Positions 9,003 through 18,263 of a stretch of DNA of 64,000 bases are shown here, piece after piece. The notes below the pieces were generated by a model, which worked only from the letters and a program-made list of their open reading frames with translations, searched no databases and was not told where the DNA came from. Position numbers and translations under genes: made by a program. The stretch is from contig NZ_JABMCJ010000094.1 in NCBI RefSeq assembly GCF_013359755.1, positions 62,001 to 126,000 of the forward strand, read 5' to 3'. Each line of letters starts with the position of its first letter. Position 1 is the stretch's first letter. The DNA is from Tardiphaga robiniae. GTDB lineage: Bacteria > Pseudomonadota > Alphaproteobacteria > Rhizobiales > Xanthobacteraceae.

Positions 9003-9492
9003 GCTGCGCGCCTTCATCGGCCACAAACACTGCGATCAGCTCGGCCGGCTCCGTATTGCTCGCATTGGCCGAGACGAGATGCGTCGAGCCCGGCGGCTCG
9101 AAGAATGACTGCCCAACCTTGAAGATTTCGACCGGACCGCCGCCGAGCTGCGAGCGGATCTCTCCCTTGGTGATGTAGGCTGTCACCGTGCCGGAATGAC
9201 GATGCGGCGCGCTGAAGCCGCCGGGTCCATAGGACACGCGTACAATGGTCACGCGCTTTCCCGGCACATTCGGCAGCGCATGCGATGTGATCAGTTCCAC
9301 CGCATCGCCGGGATTGGCGCTGGAGCCAGCGTTGACGGCGCAAAGCGGCGCCAGAACAATCGACAAGGCGTCCATTGTCGCCGGAAGTGCCTTGCCAAGG
9401 GCAATTGCACACATCAATCCTGCTGCAACAGCAACGGACACATAGTGGGCTTCAGGCAGCCTCGGTGCGACCGCATCGCATGTGATGGACAT
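8983..9492 (-). CDS. Cupin-domain protein with an N-terminal membrane segment
   Basis: This 169-residue protein has one hydrophobic segment (about residues 17-38) that could be a signal anchor. A single cupin domain follows: the first motif is PGGFSAPHRHSGTVTAYITK (HRH plus downstream Glu in KGEIRS) and the second is FFEPPGSTHLVSANAS. Enough histidines remain to bind a metal. It is 18 bases downstream of the SDR gene, so the two are probably co-transcribed; the pair suggests oxidation or detoxification of a small molecule, which is inference. Confidence 0.78.
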   Translation of the reverse strand: MSITCDAVAPRLPEAHYVSVAVAAGLMCAIALGKALPATMDALSIVLAPLCAVNAGSSANPGDAVELITSHALPNVPGKRVTIVRVSYGPGGFSAPHRHSGTVTAYITKGEIRSQLGGGPVEIFKVGQSFFEPPGSTHLVSANASNTEPAELIAVFVADEGAQLTMPLD

Positions 9493-9510
9493 TCTTCGCT
9501 CCCCTGCCCG

Positions 9511-10353
9511 TCAGCCATTGTCCTGGCCGAACGCCTTGCGCATCGCGACATAGCCTTGCTGCTGCTGGCTCCAGTTGCGACCACCGGTGACACCGCCATC
9601 GACCACCAGATCGTTGCCATTGACGAAAGACGACTCGTCGCTGGCGAGGAAGACGGCGGCATGAGCGATGTCGTCCGGCAGACCAGCGCGCGGGATCGGC
9701 TGCGCAGCCTTGAATGCCTCGCGCATCAGCGCCGGCGTCTGCTCGGCTGCTTCCACCGATAGTCCCAGCGCCTTGCCGAAGATTCCGGTCGCGATGGCGC
9801 CTGGCGAGATGCTGTTGACGCGCACGCCGCTCTCACCGAGCTCCATCGCCACGCATTTGGTCAGATGGATGACCGCGGCCTTGGCGGCGCCGTAGACCAC
9901 CGAGGACGAGTAGCCGGCGAGCCGGCCGGCAATACTGCCATTGTTGATGATGCTGCCCGAGCCCTGCTTCTTCATATACGGGGCGGCATGTTTCATGCCG
10001 AGCATGACGCTGCGTACGAGTGTCGCCATCGCCGTATCGAAACGATCGACATCGAGGCCTTCGATACCACCGGTTTGCGCCGGACCGCCGGCATTGTTGA
10101 ACAGGCAATCGATGCGGCCGAATTTCTCGACCGCGTGACCGATCAGTGCACTCATCTGCGCTTCATCGGTAACGTCGGTCTGACGGAAACTGCAATTTGC
10201 GCCGAGCTTCAAAGCAAGCGCATTGCCTTCCGACGCACGACGCCCGGCAATCATAACTTTCGCACCCTGCGCGATGAAGATTTCCGCCGTACGGTATCCG
10301 ATGCCGCTCGTTGCACCGGTGATGACTGCGACCTTGTTGTCGAGACGCCCCAT
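9511..10353 (-). CDS. Short-chain dehydrogenase/reductase (SDR)
   Basis: This 280-residue classical SDR has the cofactor motif TGATSGIG at residues 12-19, NNAG at 86-89, catalytic Ser140, and YGAAK with Tyr154 and Lys158. The arginine pair in AGRRAS after strand 2 hints at NADP(H), but this is weak. The C-terminal region ends with the usual [13 protein letters not shown] motif. The start at 10353 is chosen because [13 protein letters not shown] is the normal SDR opening; longer in-frame starts upstream lack family sequence. It is first of a two-gene unit with the cupin gene. The substrate is unknown. Confidence 0.88.
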   Translation of the reverse strand: MGRLDNKVAVITGATSGIGYRTAEIFIAQGAKVMIAGRRASEGNALALKLGANCSFRQTDVTDEAQMSALIGHAVEKFGRIDCLFNNAGGPAQTGGIEGLDVDRFDTAMATLVRSVMLGMKHAAPYMKKQGSGSIINNGSIAGRLAGYSSSVVYGAAKAAVIHLTKCVAMELGESGVRVNSISPGAIATGIFGKALGLSVEAAEQTPALMREAFKAAQPIPRAGLPDDIAHAAVFLASDESSFVNGNDLVVDGGVTGGRNWSQQQQGYVAMRKAFGQDNG

Positions 10354-10598
10354 ATCGTTTCCCCGTTTGTTTTTATGGCCGGCATTTGACGCCCCGAACC
10401 TGCGCCCGCGCAAGGCGTATTTTGAGTCAGCGCGACTCGCAGCCCGCTGAATTTGCAGATGAAGCGGCGCACTTTCCAAGCCACAACCGTCGGAGAGTCC
10501 CGAGAATTACGATTAAGGAAGTTCTAAGACGCATCTGCGTATCGTGCAGCATTGTACCGCCATCCAAGCATGGCTCGCGATTGCTGGAGACCTTTTCC

Positions 10599-12287
10599 GT
10601 GAAGCTGCTCAATAACCTGCCGATTTCCGCCAAGCTTGGGCTTCTCGTCACCGTCACTCTGATCGGTCTCTGCCTCGCCGGCGTGCAGGCGACGCGCCTC
10701 GTCAGCGCTGAGATGCGCAGCTCTCGCATGGAGCAGGTTCTCGCCATCGTCGAAACGGCGCGCAACATGGCGCTCGGTCTGCAGAAGCAGGTGACAGCCG
10801 GCGAGTTGACGAAGGATGCCGCGATCCAGGAATTCGTCAAGCGCGCCCGCACAATGACTTATGACAAGGGCAACGGCTACGTCTTCTCCTATGACATGAA
10901 CGGCATCGCGCTGGTGACGCCGGATCCGAAACAGTTCGGCACCAACCGGCTGGACGTCCCGACCAACGGCCGTGCGCTGACCCGCGAGTTGCGCGACGGC
11001 GTCGCCGCCAAGGGTGATGTCACGCTGTATTACGAATACATGAAGCCGGGCACGACCGAATTGATCCGCAAGTTCTCCTATGCGGTTGCCGTGCCCGACT
11101 GGAATCTGTTCGTCGGCACCGGCGCCTATCTCGACGATCTCGATGCGAAGATGACGCCGATCATCTGGTCACTGGCGACAGCGATCCTCGGTATCGCGGT
11201 CATTGCCGGTCTGATCGCCTGGTTCATCGCCCGCAGTATCACGAGGCCGCTGAGCCAGCTCGGCACCCGCATGCGGGATCTTGCTGACGGCAAGCTGGAA
11301 GCCGAGATTCCCGGCGCCGATCGTCGCGACGAGATCGGCGCGATGGCCACGACCGTGCAGGTGTTCAAGGACAATGCGATCCGCATGCAGGGCCTCGAGC
11401 AGGAAGAGGTAGCCGTCCAGCAGCGCGTCGCCGCCGAACGCAAGTCGGCGATGAACAGCCTTGCCGATGGCTTCGAGCAAAGCGTCAACGGCGTCGTGAA
11501 ATCGGTTGCGACGTCCGCGGCCGGAATGCAGGCCACCGCATCGTCCATGACCAACACCGCAAGCGAAACCACCGATCGCGTCGCCAGCGTCAGCATGGCG
11601 TCCGAGAAGGCGCTGAACAACGTGCAGACCGTTGCCGCTGCAGCGGAAGAACTGACCGCTTCCGTCGAGGAAATCTCGCGGCAGGTCGCGCAATCGACCG
11701 AGATCGCGCGGCAGGCCGTTGGCGAAGCAGACCGAACCAACGCAACGGTTCAGCTCCTGTCCGGCGCAGCCGAGAAGATCGGCGTTGTGGTGCAGCTGAT
11801 CGACACGATTGCAGCACAGACCAACCTCCTGGCGCTCAATGCCACCATCGAGGCTGCCCGCGCGGGTGAAGCTGGGCGTGGCTTCGCGGTTGTCGCCTCG
11901 GAAGTGAAGGCCCTGGCAACCCAGACAGCCAAGGCGACGGAGGAAATCTCGGCGCAGGTTGCCAGCATGCAATCGACGACTGGAGATGCCGTCTCGGCAA
12001 TCGGCAATATCAGTGCGACCATCGAGAAGATGAGCGAGATTTCGATGGCGATTTCATCGGCTGTCGAGGAGCAAGGCGCTGCGACCCGCGAAATCGCCCG
12101 CAACATTCAGGCCGCAGCCACGGGCTCCAGCGAAATCGCCACCAATATCGGCAGCGTCAACGCAGCAGCCTCCGCCACGGGACAAGCGGCCGGCCAGGTG
12201 CTCAGCGGCGCGCGCGAGCTCGACGGGCAGGCCAGCATGCTGCAATCGGCGGTGACAGACTTCCTGACCAAGGTTCGCGCGGCCTAA
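10599..12287 (+). CDS. Methyl-accepting chemotaxis protein with a single Cache domain
   Basis: This 562-residue receptor starts at a GTG (10599) with GGAGA eight bases upstream. The first membrane segment is at about residues 10-30. A periplasmic sCache_2-type domain spans about 35-185, with the typical [20 protein letters not shown] and [20 protein letters not shown] second membrane segment (about 190-212) precedes a HAMP domain. The cytoplasmic signalling domain has the hairpin tip [20 protein letters not shown] and [20 protein letters not shown]. It would sense a small extracellular ligand, often a carboxylate in this family, and signal to CheA. No che genes are nearby. Confidence 0.93.
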   Translation: MKLLNNLPISAKLGLLVTVTLIGLCLAGVQATRLVSAEMRSSRMEQVLAIVETARNMALGLQKQVTAGELTKDAAIQEFVKRARTMTYDKGNGYVFSYDMNGIALVTPDPKQFGTNRLDVPTNGRALTRELRDGVAAKGDVTLYYEYMKPGTTELIRKFSYAVAVPDWNLFVGTGAYLDDLDAKMTPIIWSLATAILGIAVIAGLIAWFIARSITRPLSQLGTRMRDLADGKLEAEIPGADRRDEIGAMATTVQVFKDNAIRMQGLEQEEVAVQQRVAAERKSAMNSLADGFEQSVNGVVKSVATSAAGMQATASSMTNTASETTDRVASVSMASEKALNNVQTVAAAAEELTASVEEISRQVAQSTEIARQAVGEADRTNATVQLLSGAAEKIGVVVQLIDTIAAQTNLLALNATIEAARAGEAGRGFAVVASEVKALATQTAKATEEISAQVASMQSTTGDAVSAIGNISATIEKMSEISMAISSAVEEQGAATREIARNIQAAATGSSEIATNIGSVNAAASATGQAAGQVLSGARELDGQASMLQSAVTDFLTKVRAA

Positions 12288-12320
12288 ATCAGGCGAGCGA
12301 TCGAAACCTTCGATCGATAC

Positions 12321-12361
12321 GGGCCGTTCCGCTTACAGCGCGGGGCGGCCCGATGTCTTTT
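12321..12361 (+). terminator. Likely transcription terminator after the chemoreceptor gene
   Basis: GGGCCGTTCCGC (12321-12332) pairs, with two G-U pairs, with GCGGGGCGGCCC (12340-12351). A T-rich stretch TCTTTTT follows at 12355-12361. The hairpin overlaps the last codons of the convergent protease gene. Confidence 0.55.
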
Positions 12362-13136
12362 TGGCATTGCTTGCCAGCGTGGTCAGAGCTGCTTCATCCG
12401 CAACGGGACGCTGCGTAGCTGCCAGCAGCGGCGCGTCGACATATTGCCGGATGCCGTTGTGATCCATCACGAAGAGCGGCCGGGTGTTCTTCATGTTGAC
12501 GTCCTCGACCATCGCCATGCGACGGTTGTCGAGCATGAACCAGCGGCCATCGAGACGGGCGGCCGCAACAGCGTGGTCTTCCTGGCGCAGCGTATCGCGC
12601 AGGATCACAACGCGCAGATCCTCCGCGGCGACGCCCGCGGCACGCAGCGCGGTGAACTTGGCGATGGCGTAGTCCTCGCAATCGCCTGCGCCGGTGGCGA
12701 GCAGCGCCAGCGGCGAGCGCCAGACATCCGTTGCGCCATAGAGCACAAGATCATCACCGGGCCGAACCGCCAGATTGATAGCGCGATTGACCTCACCCAT
12801 GCGGGCGCGACCATCGCGAGCACTGGCATCGCCGACGATATCCAGAAACTTCGCGGCCTCAGGCGAGCAGCGGACGGGTGTCTCGGCACAAAGCTCGACG
12901 GCAAGCTGCTCGTCGTCCTGCTCGCGTTCCACCCCGCGCCATTTGGCTTTGAGCTCGCCTTCCGGCAGCGCCGATGTGGTGAGGCCAAACGGCTCCGCAG
13001 GCCGTTCGACTGCGTCGATCGCCTGGTCAGGAAAGGCCGTTCCGGCCAGGAGATCCGTGGGTGCCGCGAAAATCGCCAGCCCCAAGGCCAGCACAGACGC
13101 GCAGCGCACCCGCGCAAAAGCAGAAGTCCACATCAT
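12333..13136 (-). CDS. Bacterial transglutaminase-like cysteine protease (BTLCP, LapG family)
   Basis: This protein is 267 residues long, with a signal peptide (hydrophobic stretch near residues 10-32) that predicts a periplasmic location. The catalytic residues of the family are present: Cys153 in GAGDCEDYAIAKF, His188 in RQEDHAVAAA and Asp203 in WFMLDNRRM. In Pseudomonas, LapG of this family clips the N-terminus of the surface adhesin LapA and releases it. Here the gene lies immediately upstream of, and divergent from, a large type I-secreted surface protein, so that protein is the obvious candidate substrate (inference). No LapD-like inhibitor is adjacent. The ATG at 13136 is preferred (GGGG five bases upstream) to the GTG at 13181. 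Confidence 0.85.
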   Translation of the reverse strand: MMWTSAFARVRCASVLALGLAIFAAPTDLLAGTAFPDQAIDAVERPAEPFGLTTSALPEGELKAKWRGVEREQDDEQLAVELCAETPVRCSPEAAKFLDIVGDASARDGRARMGEVNRAINLAVRPGDDLVLYGATDVWRSPLALLATGAGDCEDYAIAKFTALRAAGVAAEDLRVVILRDTLRQEDHAVAAARLDGRWFMLDNRRMAMVEDVNMKNTRPLFVMDHNGIRQYVDAPLLAATQRPVADEAALTTLASNAKKTSGRPAL

Positions 13137-13580
13137 AGACGCCCCGTCTGTCCGGGCATCGGCAAGCAGGGCTGCTCGCACGTGACCGGATCATTTGTGG
13201 GGCCATCTTGAGGCGGCTAATTTTCGACGAGATTAAAAGGGGTTAGCCGGGTCGGCGAAGTTCGCGGACAGGCTGAAGGGGGGCTAACCGGCTTGACGAC
13301 AATTTTATCGAAATGGCCGAAAGGCTCGCACGAGAGGGATTATATTACCTCACGCATTCGTTCCAGCGGCGTCGATTTCCGGAACCGGGAACACAGCCCG
13401 AACTCGGAACATCGTTAACGAAAATTCACTATATGGATCAGTGGCATCCGGATGATTTCACAAAGCGGGCGATAACTTGAAAAAGTGATGCGCAGACGTC
13501 CACTATCGCATTGCACCCCGCAGTGGTATGCATGGCTCGCAAATTAGCTAATTAATAACCATAACCATGCGCGGTAGAAA
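13137..13580. promoter_or_regulatory. 444-base divergent intergenic region between the protease and adhesin genes
   Basis: No gene is seen here. It must hold promoters for both the protease (minus) and the adhesin operon (plus). Near the protease end the hexamer GGCTAA or its complement TTAGCC occurs three times in 73 bases (13215-13220, 13243-13248, 13282-13287), with GGTTAGCC and GGCTAACC forming an inverted pair. The half nearer the adhesin, from about 13380, is clearly more A+T rich. Operator function is inference. Confidence 0.45.
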
Positions 13581-16500
13581 TTGAACTACGCGGGTCCATT
13601 CGATTTTTCGCAATCTGGCGATGCTCCGGCCGAACCAACGGCTGGCGGCGGCAGTATTGGCCATACGTTTTCCGCTCATACGGCCGGTTCCGCGATTGTC
13701 GTGCAGGATGCTAACCTGCTGTTCTCCGGCGACTACAAGCGCTCCGGCGTCGATCTCGTGCTGTCCAAGGACGGGCACGAACACGTCGTCTCCGATTATT
13801 TCAAGGGTTCGCTGCGCGCAGCTCTGTCGTCGCCCGATGGCGCGCAGCTGTCCGGCGACCTCGTCACCGCCCTTGTTGGTGAAGTGCAGGTCGCGCAGCT
13901 CGGCGGCGGTGCCACTGCCGCCGCGCAAGTCATTGGCACCGTCAGCAAGCTAGCCGGCAGCGCAACTGCGATCCGCAATGGCGTCTCCGTGATGCTCAAT
14001 GTCGGCGATCAGGTGCAGAAGGGCGACGTTGTCCAGGCCGGCGGGGACTCATCGCTGACCATGACTTTCATCGACGGCACCGTGTTTGGCCTCTCGGCCA
14101 ATGCACGCATGGTGCTGAACGAGATGGTCTACGATCCCCAGGGATCGGCGAACTCATCCTTGCTCAGCCTCGTGCAGGGCACGATCACTTTCGTTGCCGG
14201 CGAAACTGCCAAGCATGGCAACATGCGCGTCGATACGCCCGTTGCCACCATGGGCATTCGCGGCACCGCCGTACTGGTCGAAATCGGTTTCGAGGTGCCC
14301 GGACAGGGCGGCGCACCGCCGGTGAAATTCCAGGTTCTGGTCGAGCCCAACGGCGTGACCGGCTCTTATGTGCTGTATAGCAAGACCAGCGGCCAGGCGA
14401 TCGGCACCGTCAATGCGGCCGGTCAGGTCACCAGCGTGCTCGGCAATGGCGATACATCCACAGGCATCGCCGATCCGCTGACGCCGATCGCACGGGCGAT
14501 CATTGAGCAAACGCTGCAGACCTATTTCCCGAACTACGTTCCGAACGCCAATCCGCGCAGCGGACCCGGCGGCGGTTCATCTCCGGGCGATCCTAATTCC
14601 GGCACCAGTCCGGATCCCTTGAAATTCATTATTCCGGATTTTCTGCCGAACCAGCCCTACACCGTCCCGATCAAGCTGCAGGGCGATGGTTCTACTACGC
14701 CACCGATCGATGTTACCTTCACGCGCTTCAACACCGCGCCGATCGTCACCGTCGCTCCGGTTGTCGTGATGCTGCCGGTCGACAAGACCAGCTTTGAAAT
14801 CAGGGATCAGGTCCAGATCACCGATCCCGACAGCGGCGACGTTGCGACACCCTATGTGCCGGGCACCGCGCATATCATTTCGGCGAGCGGCCCGAGCGGC
14901 ACACCCACGTCGCTTGACCTCAAATCGCTGGTCACCGTCGATCCACAAACCGGTCATGTCAGTTACGATCCGGCAGCGTTCAAGTTCCTCGCTGCCGGAC
15001 AGAAGGCCGTCTACACCATCGGCTTCGACAGCCAGTCCGGGCCGGATACAACCCATGAGACGCTGACCTTCACGGTCGACGGCTCCAATGATGCGCCGGT
15101 CGTTGCATCTGCGCTGACAGCCGCCGCAACGCAGAGCACTGCCGCCCAGAGCTTCGATTTGCTCGCCGGCGCGTCCGACGCCGATCTCGGCGAAACCGCG
15201 ACGTTGACCGTGAGTGGTGGGAAATTTTCACTGAACAATGGTGCGCCGACCAACACGCATGTCGGCGTGACGCTCAACGGCACCACGCTGGAAATCGCTC
15301 CGAACGCATTTTCCTATCTCGGCGAAGGCCAGACCGCGACCCTCAAGGTCACCTATAATATCATCGATGCGCATGGCGCGAGCGTGGCGCAGACCGAGAC
15401 GATTATGATCACGGGCGTCAACGACGCGCCGGTGATCACCGGCTCGTCGATCGCGGTCGTCCTCGGCGGCGTTACGGTGCTGAGCGATACAAGCTTCACG
15501 GTCAGCGATCCCGACGGAACGACCGACTTCACTTTCACGGTGAGCAACGTCACTGGCGGCACATTCGAAGTGTGGGACGGCTCCGCATGGGTGCCGGTGA
15601 CGAATTCCGTGTTTCAGCTCCTGAGTGTAACCAACGAGACGGACTCCTCCGAGACCTCCTACACCTTCACGAGCTACCAACTCACCCAACATCATGTCCG
15701 TTTCGTCAGTGACGGCAGCACGAGTCAGCCCACCTTTACGGTGCAGGTCGACGATGGCAGCAGCCACAACAATCTCAGTGCCCCCTATGAGGGCACGGTC
15801 GCGCCCGGTAAGAACCACGCGCCGGTTGTCGAGGGTGATGTCGCGCTCACGGCCATCGCGGAAGACCACTGTCTGGTCATCACAGAAGCGCAGCTGCTGG
15901 CAAATGCTACAGATCTCGACGGCCAAACGCTGCACGTGACCGGCCTTGAAATTGCGAACGGCTGCGGAACGCTGACATATAACGGGGACGGCACCTGGAC
16001 CTTCACGCCCGCGTCCGATTTCAACGGGCCCGTGTCATTCACATACGAAATCTCCGACGGTGTGACATCAGTTCCCGGCAGCGCAGCGTTCGACGTCACG
16101 CCGGTCAATGATTTGCCCAGCGGAAAGGTCACGATCGCCGGAACGTTCCAGGAAGGCGCGACGATCACCGCCCAGACCGGCAGCGTGGCCGATGTCGATG
16201 GGCTGGAGACGTTTCACTATCAATGGTACCGCTCGAGCCCCGGCTCCAATGGACCTGTCGCGATTTCGCAGGCCACGGGTAGCAGCTACGTCCTCACATC
16301 CGCAGATGTCGGTGTGACCGTCTATGTTATCGTCAGTTACACCGACGGCGGTGGAACCGCCGAACTGGTTGCCAGTGGCCCAACCGATGTGATCATCGCT
16401 GCACCGCCGCCCTACGGCGCGTCCAACTATTGGACTGGCGCCGTCAACAGTGACTGGAACACGCCGGGCAACTGGTCCCTCGGAATCGTCCCGACGGCAG

Positions 16501-18125
16501 ACGAGATCGTCTACATCAATACTGGGACAGTTACCTTCAATCTCAACGGCCTGCTGGAAATCGCCGGGCTTCACATCGGTGCCCAGGCCGAGCTCGATTT
16601 GACCGGCACCGGAACGCTGAATGTCACCGGCACACTGGTGAACGACGGCGATATCCAGCTCGCACCGGGCACGACGCTCGAAGTCCACGGCGTCGTGCAA
16701 AACACCGGCACGCTGCTGGTCGATGATCACACGGCCGGCGCAACCCTGCTGATCCATGGCACGGTCACGCTCGATGGCGAAGGCACCGTGACGCTCGACG
16801 GAAGCGCCGACCGGATCACCGGCGACTCGCTCAGCTCGAAACTCATCAATGCCGACAACACAATCAACGGCTATGGCAAGCTCGGCGACGGCAAGCTCAG
16901 CATCGTCAATCAATGCGACGGCAAGATCATCGCATCCGACTGCTCGCACGCACTGATTATCGACACCGGCAAGGGCAGCCTGATCAACTTTGGTTTGATC
17001 GCGTCGATGGCCACCGGCGGTCTCGAAATCAAAGGCGATCTGGTCAATTACGGGACCATCGAAGCCTATGCCGGCCTGTTCGAGATCGGCGGCAATGTCA
17101 CCGGCCACGGCACCGCGAAAATCAGCGGCGGCAATCTCGAATTCGGCGGCTGGTCGGATGCCAATGTGACATTCTCCGGCGTCAGCAGCGACGAATTGAT
17201 CCTCGACCGTGGCTCTCACTTTGTCGGCACGGTATCCGGTCTGTCCTATGGCGACACGATCGACCTGAAGGGCATCTCGCCCTGGCAGCTCTGGTTCGAC
17301 CAGCACGACGGCGTCGTCGATGTGCATTACGGCTGGGGTAAGAACGACTATTTCACGCTGACCGATCCAGGCGTGCTGAAACATCTCGACATCGACTCCG
17401 ACCATCACGGTGGCACCGAGATGACCTGGAGCAATGACGCGCCCGACATCAATACGTCGTCGGCTGAGCTTTCCAAGCTCCACGACGGCTATTTCAAGAT
17501 TTCCGACGTGTCCGTGTGGGACAAAGATTGGTCCAGCGGTGAGAACTATAAGCTGGACATCAACGGCACGGCGGTGAAGTCGGGATCACTCTCGTCTATT
17601 GATCATTATCTCGAAGATGGTTTCACCTTCAAACCAACCAGTTCGGAAACGCCTCAAGCCACCGTTGCGGTCACCATCACTGACGGCTTCGGCGCAAGCG
17701 AACATGTCAATTTCATCTTCAATACAGCACCTCTCCAGTCCAATACGCAGGTGTCACTGAACGGCACGGATGGAAAGGACGTCATCTTCGCAACGGCCAA
17801 CAAAGATATGCTGACGGGTGGCCACGGCTCGGATCAATTCGTCTTCGGGTCGCATAGCGGATCGATCGATAAGGATATCGTCACGGACTTCGAAGTCGGC
17901 ACTGACAAGATCGTGCTCGACCACATTCGTGGTGTGCCCAATCTTTCAGGCCCCTTCGGCGATTTGAAGCTGACCCTTTGGGAACTGTCCGGCGGAATCG
18001 AGCAGAAGGGAAACAATACCCTGATCCATCTCGATGGCGGTGACACGCTGCAACTCAATAACGTGCACATGTCCCAGCTGCACGCCAGCGACTTCATCGT
18101 CCACCCCTATTCCAACGTGGCGTAA
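13581..18125 (+). CDS. Giant type I-secreted surface protein: FecR/LapA-like N-terminal module, cadherin-like repeats, beta-helix region, RTX C-terminus
   Basis: This protein is 1514 residues long. Residues about 117-235 form a FecR-like domain (VGDQVQKGDVVQAGG, MTFIDGTVFGLSANARMVL, VDTPVATMGIRGTAVLVEI). Its order resembles the N-terminal retention module of LapA-type adhesins. A Pro/Gly-rich linker spans 320-360. Cadherin/VCBS-like repeats (SNDAPVV, GVNDAPVIT, KNHAPVVE) cover about 385-845, and an Ig-like module 846-942. A region like passenger domains of autotransporters begins WTGAVNSDWNTPGNWS at 951 and runs to about 1250. The C-terminus has one RTX-type turn (NGTDGKDVIFA to TGGHGSDQFVFG, about 1394-1423) and a type I secretion tail. 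The start is a TTG at 13581; a TAG lies two codons upstream, so no longer start exists. The secretion ATPase and fusion protein follow on the same strand. A surface adhesin role is likely but inferred. Confidence 0.85.
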   Translation: MNYAGPFDFSQSGDAPAEPTAGGGSIGHTFSAHTAGSAIVVQDANLLFSGDYKRSGVDLVLSKDGHEHVVSDYFKGSLRAALSSPDGAQLSGDLVTALVGEVQVAQLGGGATAAAQVIGTVSKLAGSATAIRNGVSVMLNVGDQVQKGDVVQAGGDSSLTMTFIDGTVFGLSANARMVLNEMVYDPQGSANSSLLSLVQGTITFVAGETAKHGNMRVDTPVATMGIRGTAVLVEIGFEVPGQGGAPPVKFQVLVEPNGVTGSYVLYSKTSGQAIGTVNAAGQVTSVLGNGDTSTGIADPLTPIARAIIEQTLQTYFPNYVPNANPRSGPGGGSSPGDPNSGTSPDPLKFIIPDFLPNQPYTVPIKLQGDGSTTPPIDVTFTRFNTAPIVTVAPVVVMLPVDKTSFEIRDQVQITDPDSGDVATPYVPGTAHIISASGPSGTPTSLDLKSLVTVDPQTGHVSYDPAAFKFLAAGQKAVYTIGFDSQSGPDTTHETLTFTVDGSNDAPVVASALTAAATQSTAAQSFDLLAGASDADLGETATLTVSGGKFSLNNGAPTNTHVGVTLNGTTLEIAPNAFSYLGEGQTATLKVTYNIIDAHGASVAQTETIMITGVNDAPVITGSSIAVVLGGVTVLSDTSFTVSDPDGTTDFTFTVSNVTGGTFEVWDGSAWVPVTNSVFQLLSVTNETDSSETSYTFTSYQLTQHHVRFVSDGSTSQPTFTVQVDDGSSHNNLSAPYEGTVAPGKNHAPVVEGDVALTAIAEDHCLVITEAQLLANATDLDGQTLHVTGLEIANGCGTLTYNGDGTWTFTPASDFNGPVSFTYEISDGVTSVPGSAAFDVTPVNDLPSGKVTIAGTFQEGATITAQTGSVADVDGLETFHYQWYRSSPGSNGPVAISQATGSSYVLTSADVGVTVYVIVSYTDGGGTAELVASGPTDVIIAAPPPYGASNYWTGAVNSDWNTPGNWSLGIVPTADEIVYINTGTVTFNLNGLLEIAGLHIGAQAELDLTGTGTLNVTGTLVNDGDIQLAPGTTLEVHGVVQNTGTLLVDDHTAGATLLIHGTVTLDGEGTVTLDGSADRITGDSLSSKLINADNTINGYGKLGDGKLSIVNQCDGKIIASDCSHALIIDTGKGSLINFGLIASMATGGLEIKGDLVNYGTIEAYAGLFEIGGNVTGHGTAKISGGNLEFGGWSDANVTFSGVSSDELILDRGSHFVGTVSGLSYGDTIDLKGISPWQLWFDQHDGVVDVHYGWGKNDYFTLTDPGVLKHLDIDSDHHGGTEMTWSNDAPDINTSSAELSKLHDGYFKISDVSVWDKDWSSGENYKLDINGTAVKSGSLSSIDHYLEDGFTFKPTSSETPQATVAVTITDGFGASEHVNFIFNTAPLQSNTQVSLNGTDGKDVIFATANKDMLTGGHGSDQFVFGSHSGSIDKDIVTDFEVGTDKIVLDHIRGVPNLSGPFGDLKLTLWELSGGIEQKGNNTLIHLDGGDTLQLNNVHMSQLHASDFIVHPYSNVA

Positions 18126-18263
18126 CGCGGCACCGTTAACCGTCCCGCGGACAGCACCTGCACAAGTCGCCTGACTGATGGCATAATGGCTGTCAGATCG
18201 GGGCTTTGGGTGGCGCTTGGTACCTGACGAGCGACCGTCCGCATGATCCGCAAAGGTTTGACG

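Noticed and set aside
16068-17483. Long open frame of 471 codons on the minus strand inside the adhesin gene
   Set aside because: It is opposite the well-supported adhesin frame, has an odd Asp/Gly/Ile-rich composition and no recognisable domain. Antisense frames of this length are common in G+C-rich DNA.
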